A DNA stretch of 11,099 nt from JBLHRE01 sp047625765. GTDB lineage: Bacteria > Bacteroidota > Bacteroidia > Flavobacteriales > JBLHRE01. Under the pieces are notes generated by a model, which saw only the letters and a list, made by a program, of their open reading frames with translations, made no database searches and had not been told where the DNA came from. Shown here in pieces: positions 6,091 to 11,099 of this stretch; the stretch's first letter is position 1; each line of letters opens with the position of its first letter. The stretch covers positions 1 through 11,099 of the forward strand of contig JBLHRE010000050.1 of the NCBI GenBank assembly GCA_047625765.1, written 5' to 3'. A program made the translations under genes and the position numbers.

Positions 6091-9000
6091 TTACCAAATC
6101 AAGCTAACCCTCCCCTTTTTATACATTGGTTCTTGGTTTGGATAGGTCCAATACAACTCATAGGCATACGTATCTTCTTTAGGTTCCATTCCTCCTATAG
6201 AGTCATCCCATCCTTGGTTTTGATTTGTGGTTTCGAAAATCATTTTACCCCATCTATCGAAGATTGTAAAACGATAATCAGAAACAATACAGTTTATAGA
6301 AGGTTTGTACGTTTCGTTTCTTCCATCTCCATTAGGAGTAAATGCATTGGGCATAAACAATTCGCACCCACAATAAGACCAAATTATTTCAATTGAATCT
6401 CTGATTAATCCACACTGATTACTGGCTTCGACCCAATAAATACCATAATCGTTTGCTACAATAAAACTATCAGTGCTGCTGTCGTTCCAGAGATATGAAA
6501 CGCCAAATTGCCCAACATCAAAGGTAATATCTGTGTATTCACAAACAGTGGTATCATAACCAAGATCAATTAAACTTAAAGGCATTAGTTCTATAACATT
6601 CATGCTATCTCCAATCGTACCACATTCGTTGCTCATGCTTAACCAATACAATCCTGTGGTATCAATGGTCATTGTTGCATCTGTACCTCCATCCGACCAT
6701 AGGTTTGTAGCTCCAGGATAGGTATAATTCAATGTAAAACTATCTATTTCACAAATCAAGGTGTCTGAAGGAAGATTAAAGACTGGCAAACTACCTTGGA
6801 ATTGAATATTAATGGTATCGCTTACGGTGTCACAAGTATTAAACATCTGAATACTTATGATTGTATCCTTTTGGCCAATATAAATACTCGAATCGATACT
6901 GCCTGTAGACCAAATCCACAAGGCATCTTTTGCAGGTATTGTTAAGATTAGGCTATCGCCTAAACATAAAATGGTATCATTTCCTAAATCCAATCCTATC
7001 AAATTGGTATCGACCTTTATGTAAATAGAATCTTCTACTACTCCACAGGCATTGCTTGATTGTACCCAATACCTTCCAGTATTATTTACTGCAATGCTTG
7101 TATCAGTTTCACCTGTACTCCACAGTACATTGTTATGGATACCTACTACTGATAATGTAACAGAATCGCCTTCACAAATTACCGTATCGTTTCCTAGATT
7201 AAACGGTACAATAGAATCGACAAATACCACTGTAATACTATCTCTAAGTATACCACAAGTATTGCTTTGTTCTACCCAATAGATTCCCGAAGAATCTATG
7301 AATACAGAATCCAAAGAGCTTCCGTCATTCCAAATGTGATTTACTCCAAGACCACCAAATAACCAGATTGAATCACCACTACACAGGGTAGTATCATTTC
7401 CAAGGTTGAGAGGTACCAATACCGAATCAAATGCTACATAAATACTATCCCTAAAAATTCCACATAAATTGCTTGATTCTGCCCAATACCAGCCTGTTTG
7501 TTTCACGATGATGCTAGTTCCGAATGCGCTGGTGTTCCAGATTAAGTTAGGGTGTTTTCCATTGACAGATAATATTACCGAATCTCCAGCACAGAGTACC
7601 GTATCGTTTCCTAGATTAAACGGCACAATAGAATCAATAAATGTTACCGCAATACTATCTCTCAAGGTTCCGCAGGTATTTTCAGCTTCTATCCAATATA
7701 CCCCCGAAGAATCAACCAATACAGAATCCTTAATACTTCCATTGTTCCAAAAATGATCTAGATCTTTAAGTCCCTGTAACCATATAGATTTACCATCGCA
7801 TAATGTGGTATCATTCCCTAAGCCCAAATATGTTAAAGGGGTCTCGAAAAGCACATGTACGCTATCTCTATAGGTTCCACATAGATTGGTAGACTCTGCC
7901 CAATACCAACCAGTATTCGTTACCTTTAATTCTGAATCCACACTCCCATCTTGCCATTCATAAATTAAAAGCGGATCACTAGCTTTTAAATTCAAATTTG
8001 TGCCTGTACAAAGTATGGTATCCGAGTTCAGCAAAAAAACAGGAAGTCCATCAACCACATCCACTATTGTTGTGTCTGAAACAACTCCACAAGTGTTTTC
8101 AATGGAGTAATAATATTTCCCTGCTTCTTTTACCCATAGTGTATCTAAACTATCTGTGTTATTCCAAAAAACAATTTGATCTAGACTTGAATACAATGCT
8201 ACAGAATCGCCTTTGCAAATACTATAATTGGAAAACAATGGTTTAGGAACATAAGGCTCTTCGAAGAGCACATAAATACTATCTCTATACTTGCCACAGA
8301 TATTCTCCGATTCTGCCCAATACCAACCAGTTGATGATGCTTGATAAGCCTGATTAGATATTCCGTCTTGCCAAACATAATTAATCGATTGATCGGATGG
8401 TGAAATGGTTAATATGGACTCCTTACATAAAATGGTGTCATTACTTAATGTGAAATTAGGCAATCCATCAAACACCTCTATAAAGGTGGTATCTGAAACT
8501 AATCCACACAAATTTTCTAGTGAATAATAATACTTACCAGCTGTCTTCACTTGAAAAGTATCTAAACTATCTTGCTGATTCCAAAAAACCAATTGTTCTA
8601 ATCCTGATAAAAGTGAAATTGAATCTCCTTTACACAACTCATAATATGGAAATAAAGGAATAGGGTACAATGGCTCATCAACGGTAACATATATTGAATC
8701 TCTAAATGTTCCACAAATTGACGTCATTTCTAACCAATACCATCCTGTTGCAGAAACTGAAATACTATTTCCACTGGTGCCATTACTCCACAAATTATCA
8801 AAGTCGGGATCAGAATCAAATAACTCAAATGTTGGATTATTGCAAATTGCTGTATCCTCACCAAGTTTAACAATGGGTGGTACATGAAAATTTAAAACTA
8901 TCGTATCTCTATTGACACAGTCGTTTAGCCTAATTTCAAGCCAATATAAGCCAGATTCATCCGCATCGTAATAATTGGTAGTTGTACCATCTTGCCACAA

Positions 9001-9897
9001 GTAGGAAACACCCGATATTATTTTTGGATTTAAACGTATGGTTTCACTTATACACAGATCCTTATCCTCTCCTAAATTCAAATTAATATCATTTCCTAAG
9101 GTGATTTCAATAGAATCCCTAAACACACAACAATTTTTACTTAATTCCACCCAATAAATTCCAGAACTTGTTGCTTCAAAAAATCTTCCTGTACTGCCAT
9201 CCTGCCATATATAATTCACCTCCGGAATTTGTTCTGCAACCAACTCCATACTCGCTCCATCACAAATACTAATATCATTACCAAGGTCAATCTCAAGATC
9301 ACACTGTTCAATGAAAAAATTATCTATAAAAGTCCATGCACCAAAATTTCCAGAAGTTTTGTTACGTGCGGTAATATAAAGTGCGTTGATTGGTGAATTA
9401 AAGGTAATCTCCCTTTTGGTCCATGCGCCTTTTACTGGTAAGGATTCAAAAATTTGAATCCCAAAATCGGTTTCATTATTCGACACACCAATTTCCAAAT
9501 AATCAGGAATTCGCTCGACCAAGCATTTATCGTAATAAGTCAATTTGTATTCAGTTCCTGCAATTAATAACGTAGAAAGTTCCATAGAAACTTCGTCATT
9601 AATACTTGGAGATCCTTTGGCCACTGAGATAAACCAATTGCCATTGGCTGGATCTCCAAATCGACATCCTCTTTCTTGAATGTCAACTTCGCTATTCAAA
9701 CCAAATGCTGTAACATATGGCATTCCTGCATTAAACTCTGCATTCGGCATATTATATTGGCATCCATGATTATGACATTCGAAATCTCCATTTAAAACCT
9801 CTTGGCCATAACTAAGAATGTTAGAAAATACAAGGCCAATTACCAGAGCAATGGAGCACCTATAAAAATTGGAAATAATAGGAAAGGGAAATTGCAT
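6091..9897 (-). CDS. Giant secreted Ig-repeat protein with T9SS type-B sorting domain
   Basis: This 1268-residue protein should be exported by Sec and then passed through the outer membrane by the type IX secretion system to the surface or medium. The signal peptide is residues 1 to about 31, with likely cleavage at LSYG/QEV. Residues 34-199 begin with LNGDFE and resemble jelly-roll, carbohydrate-binding-like domains. Fourteen repeats of about 70 residues follow (201-1177). The C-terminal 90 residues (MPNAFTPNGDGRNE, FTIFDRWGKMIFE, then KEDTYAYELYW) are a gliding-motility-associated, type-B sorting domain (CHU_C family). Members of this class include adhesins such as SprB; an adhesive or structural role here is inference. 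The frame is intact throughout. The gene stands alone between the convergent rarA gene and a decayed paralogue upstream in the same orientation. I see no convincing promoter in its 65-nt upstream gap. Confidence 0.92.
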   Translation of the reverse strand: MQFPFPIISNFYRCSIALVIGLVFSNILSYGQEVLNGDFECHNHGCQYNMPNAEFNAGMPYVTAFGLNSEVDIQERGCRFGDPANGNWFISVAKGSPSINDEVSMELSTLLIAGTEYKLTYYDKCLVERIPDYLEIGVSNNETDFGIQIFESLPVKGAWTKREITFNSPINALYITARNKTSGNFGAWTFIDNFFIEQCDLEIDLGNDISICDGASMELVAEQIPEVNYIWQDGSTGRFFEATSSGIYWVELSKNCCVFRDSIEITLGNDINLNLGEDKDLCISETIRLNPKIISGVSYLWQDGTTTNYYDADESGLYWLEIRLNDCVNRDTIVLNFHVPPIVKLGEDTAICNNPTFELFDSDPDFDNLWSNGTSGNSISVSATGWYWLEMTSICGTFRDSIYVTVDEPLYPIPLFPYYELCKGDSISLLSGLEQLVFWNQQDSLDTFQVKTAGKYYYSLENLCGLVSDTTFIEVFDGLPNFTLSNDTILCKESILTISPSDQSINYVWQDGISNQAYQASSTGWYWAESENICGKYRDSIYVLFEEPYVPKPLFSNYSICKGDSVALYSSLDQIVFWNNTDSLDTLWVKEAGKYYYSIENTCGVVSDTTIVDVVDGLPVFLLNSDTILCTGTNLNLKASDPLLIYEWQDGSVDSELKVTNTGWYWAESTNLCGTYRDSVHVLFETPLTYLGLGNDTTLCDGKSIWLQGLKDLDHFWNNGSIKDSVLVDSSGVYWIEAENTCGTLRDSIAVTFIDSIVPFNLGNDTVLCAGDSVILSVNGKHPNLIWNTSAFGTSIIVKQTGWYWAESSNLCGIFRDSIYVAFDSVLVPLNLGNDTTLCSGDSIWLFGGLGVNHIWNDGSSLDSVFIDSSGIYWVEQSNTCGILRDSITVVFVDSIVPFNLGNDTVICEGDSVTLSVVGIHNNVLWSTGETDTSIAVNNTGRYWVQSSNACGVVEDSIYIKVDTNLIGLDLGNDTILCLGDSLILTIPAKDALWIWSTGSIDSSIYIGQKDTIISIQMFNTCDTVSDTINIQFQGSLPVFNLPSDTLICEIDSFTLNYTYPGATNLWSDGGTDATMTIDTTGLYWLSMSNECGTIGDSMNVIELMPLSLIDLGYDTTVCEYTDITFDVGQFGVSYLWNDSSTDSFIVANDYGIYWVEASNQCGLIRDSIEIIWSYCGCELFMPNAFTPNGDGRNETYKPSINCIVSDYRFTIFDRWGKMIFETTNQNQGWDDSIGGMEPKEDTYAYELYWTYPNQEPMYKKGRVSLIW
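6367..9297 (-). repeat. Array of fourteen ~70-residue Ig-like repeats coded in tandem
   Basis: Each unit follows the pattern LGNDTxLCxGDSxxL, then WxxGS, GxYWxExxNxCG and RDSIxVxF. The first cysteine of each unit falls at residues 212, 282, 352, 422, 491, 561, 630, 700, 769, 839, 908, 978, 1049 and 1119. Spacing is therefore 69-71 residues throughout. A second cysteine follows 42-44 residues later in nearly every unit, so a disulfide per domain is plausible. Repeats 4 and 6 form a variant type with KYYYSxENxCG and no WxxGS. The nucleotide repeats are diverged but keep identical patches, for example around 7181 and again near 7598. Confidence 0.93.
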
Positions 9898-9948
9898 AAA
9901 GAGGGTTTGAATGGTTAAGCATCGAATTTAGTCATTTTCAGCTAAATC

Positions 9949-9964
9949 AGAATGCTGGCATTCT
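9949..9964. repeat. Short perfect inverted repeat between pseudogene and giant gene
   Basis: AGAATGC and GCATTCT flank a 2-base centre. The repeat overlaps the TAG stop of the decayed paralogue and lies about 50 nt before the start of the giant gene. No run of T follows in the leftward direction, so it is a poor terminator. It could be a relic terminator, a protein-binding site or chance. Confidence 0.25.
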
Positions 9965-10440
9965 ACCTAATCAAAGACACCCTTCCCGCTTTATGGTGGG
10001 CTTCTTGGTTGGGATAGGTCCAATACAATTCCCAAGCGTACACATCTTCTTTTGGAGCTTCTCTACCAATCGCTCCATTCCACCATTGGAGTTGGTCGAA
10101 AGACTCAAAAACCATTTGTCCCCATCTATCAAATATCATAAAGTGATACTCTAAAAATTGACAGGTAGAAGTGGGACCAAACTTTTCGTTTACTCCATCA
10201 CCATTAGGAGTAAATGCATTGGCGATAAACAATTCGCATTTACAGTAAGACCATAACACCTCAATAGAATCTCTTATCAGTCCACAAATAAGTTAGGCCA
10301 AACTGTCCGACATCCAAGGTAATATCAGTGTACTCGGAAACACTAGTATCATTACTTCCATCCTGCCAGAAATAAGAAAGCAAATCGTTTGAAGGAGCAA
10401 TAACCAAACTGTCGCCTATACATAAGTTTGTTTTGAGGAA
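9963..10440 (-). pseudogene. Decayed paralogue of the giant T9SS repeat protein (3' remnant)
   Basis: The right-hand frame (9963-10282) reads LICGLIRDSIEVLWSYC and then a complete type-B sorting domain (NAFTPNGDG, IFDRWGQMVFE, PKEDVYAWELYWTYPNQE, GRVSLIR). By eye this is roughly 60 % identical to the end of the 6091-9897 gene. A 98-codon frame starts at a GTG (10259), but homology continues upstream of it to a TAA. Beyond that the homology moves to another frame: EYTDITLDVGQFGLTYLW matches repeat 14, and LCIGDSLVI with SYFWQDGS matches a further repeat. The first junction (about 10282-10287) joins YLW to CGL and shifts the frame. The second (about 10353) joins WQDGS to NDTSVSEY in frame, with about 45 residues lost. 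No signal peptide or upstream part remains; homology stops at about 10437. It is almost certainly not expressed as a secreted protein. Confidence 0.85.
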
Positions 10441-10444
10441 TGTG

Positions 10445-10624
10445 TTTAACGGTTTGGTGCATGAAACGTAGCGTTTAAAGAGACACTAACTTTTAGGATT
10501 AACACAGAGCCGAATTTTTATGTTTTGTTTTTAATTTTTCAATTCTAAAAGCCAAATTTAAAAATTTGGCGGTCATTACTAATAATCATAAACCTTTGGA
10601 TTAGGCACCTAAACCGGTATTAAA
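10445..10624. repeat. Structured non-coding element bounded by bulged inverted repeats
   Basis: The left arm (10445-10460, TTTAACGGTTTGGTGC) pairs with the right arm (10605-10624) over all 16 positions if a 3-base and a 1-base bulge are allowed on the right. Inside are a small hairpin (AAACG-TAG-CGTTT, 10464-10476) and a strong palindrome at 10551-10570. I see no protein frame. The left edge coincides with the place where homology of the decayed paralogue ends. Candidates are a MITE-like or REP-like repeat, an attC-like folded recombination site, or a structured RNA. No transposase or integrase is in the window. Confidence 0.45.
10551..10570. repeat. Perfect 9-bp palindrome (hairpin)
   Basis: GCCAAATTT and AAATTTGGC are separated by AA. 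As RNA or single-stranded DNA it would form a stem of about 7-9 pairs. No T-run follows on either strand, so it does not read as an intrinsic terminator. It sits near the middle of the 10445-10624 element. Confidence 0.6.
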
Positions 10625-10796
10625 TATAGCCATTGTTGTAACCCTATAAAGTTCTTAGTCTATCAGTCCTTTGACCGACTCAGTAAGACAAAGACTCCAT
10701 TCTAAAGGATATTGAACCAAATAGAATAACAAAACTCTTCAGTCAAAATTCGATTGATTGATACCTTTATGTCCGCCATAGAAACGTGCTAATAAC
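10625..10796. other. Non-coding spacer, no gene recognised
   Basis: With the element at 10445-10624 this completes a stretch of about 400 bases without a gene. All six frames are broken by stops. On the minus strand a few short pieces look protein-like (for example ARFYGGHKGINQSNFD just left of the terminator), but they are too short to assign. I see no tRNA or convincing promoter. Confidence 0.5.
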
Positions 10797-10831
10797 AAAA
10801 TGGCACCTAGCGTAAGCTAGATGCCATTTTT
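10797..10831 (-). terminator. Intrinsic terminator, potentially bidirectional
   Basis: The hairpin has CTAGC/GCTAG closing a GTAA loop, one C-A mismatch, then TGGCA/TGCCA extended by an A-tract on one side and a T-tract on the other. Both strands therefore end the stem in a run of T. It lies 25 nt after the stop of the leftward gene at 10856 and should end that transcript. Confidence 0.85.
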
Positions 10832-10855
10832 ATGTTGGTAAAACAATAAAGGAAT

Positions 10856-11099
10856 TTATTTCAAACCTAGCACCTCTACTCCTTGTTCGAATACAATATC
10901 TACTGGAATTCCAGCTTGCTCTAATCGATTCAAATCTTTTTGCAAATCCTCTCCAATCATTCCCATATCATTCATCAATTGCTGAACACCTTCTATATCT
11001 CCATTCCCTTGAAGTACCAAAATTTTCTCGCTTAATGCATCCATCGCTTTTTGCATTTTCTTGAAATTAACTCGGTACATTCCTGTTTGATCTTCTCTG
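10856..11099 (-). CDS. C-terminal end of a protein running off the window (possibly M49 / DPP III family)
   Basis: The frame is open from its stop at 10856 to the right edge, so about 80 C-terminal residues are visible. An ATG at 11080 could start a 74-residue protein, preceded by AGGA. I favour a partial gene because the frame continues without a stop and the segment looks like the end of a larger fold. It is mostly helical, with KMQKAMDALSEKILVLQGNGDIEGVQQLM and a conserved-looking tail GIPVDIVFEQGVEVLGL. The pattern of a helix ending in LxLQGxGDxEG, then LxxDLxRLxxxGIP, resembles the C-terminus of Bacteroidota peptidases of family M49 as I remember it. No catalytic residues are in view. 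A clear terminator follows 25 nt after the stop. Confidence 0.5.
   Translation of the reverse strand, partial: REDQTGMYRVNFKKMQKAMDALSEKILVLQGNGDIEGVQQLMNDMGMIGEDLQKDLNRLEQAGIPVDIVFEQGVEVLGLK

Noticed and set aside
7052..7756. Two similar rightward open frames (7052-7282 and 7469-7756) that look like a duplicated small gene
   Set aside because: They are antisense to repeats of the giant gene and about 417 nt apart. Their similarity is the shadow of the cassette duplication.
6367..9297. Regularly spaced repeats considered as a CRISPR array or satellite
   Set aside because: The period is about 210 nt and the frame is open throughout. Conservation follows codons, so these are protein domain repeats.
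10254..10259. GTG at 10259 (or an ATG nearby) as the true start of a small T9SS protein
   Set aside because: Homology to repeat 14 (LICGLIRDSIEVLWSYC) continues upstream of the GTG to a stop, and then resumes in another frame. There is also no signal peptide. It is a gene remnant.

Overview
The window is AT-rich DNA from a member of the Bacteroidota, most likely a flavobacterium or close relative. The support is a large protein with a type IX secretion (T9SS) type-B C-terminal sorting domain, a lipoprotein carrying a TonB-type C-terminal domain, one clean Bacteroidota -7 promoter element (TAnnTTTG), and the lack of Shine-Dalgarno sites before most genes. I cannot place it below class level.

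Layout. From 135 to 6090 there are seven ordinary chromosomal genes, packed tightly. A DUF819 membrane protein and an upstream PHD2/SM-20-like 2-oxoglutarate oxygenase read leftward. A class IV-like histone-deacetylase-family gene diverges from them. It meets msrB tail to tail, with the two stop codons sharing one CTAG. msrB overlaps the end of a rhomboid protease gene, and both read leftward. Divergent from the rhomboid gene, a TonB-domain lipoprotein and rarA read rightward. The stop codon of rarA abuts the stop codon of the next gene.

From 6091 to 9897 a single leftward gene encodes a 1268-residue secreted protein. It has a signal peptide, an N-terminal jelly-roll-like domain, fourteen Ig-like repeats of about 70 residues and a T9SS type-B sorting domain. 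Eight central repeats form four tandem two-domain cassettes, each exactly 139 residues (417 nt).

From 9963 to about 10440 lies the decayed end of a paralogous gene. It keeps pieces of repeats and the sorting domain but has lost material by at least two internal deletions, one of which shifts the frame. Its 5' end is cut off where a structured non-coding element begins (10445-10624: bulged inverted-repeat arms around a perfect 9-bp hairpin). The rest of the non-coding stretch ends in a clear hairpin terminator for a leftward gene that runs off the right edge; its C-terminal 80 residues may belong to the M49 (dipeptidyl peptidase III) family.

The housekeeping genes cover methionine sulfoxide repair, replication-fork maintenance, membrane proteolysis and deacetylation. 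They do not form an obvious single pathway. I found no defence system, CRISPR array, tRNA or intact mobile element. The most interesting material is the modular repeat protein, its broken neighbour and the structured element at the break.
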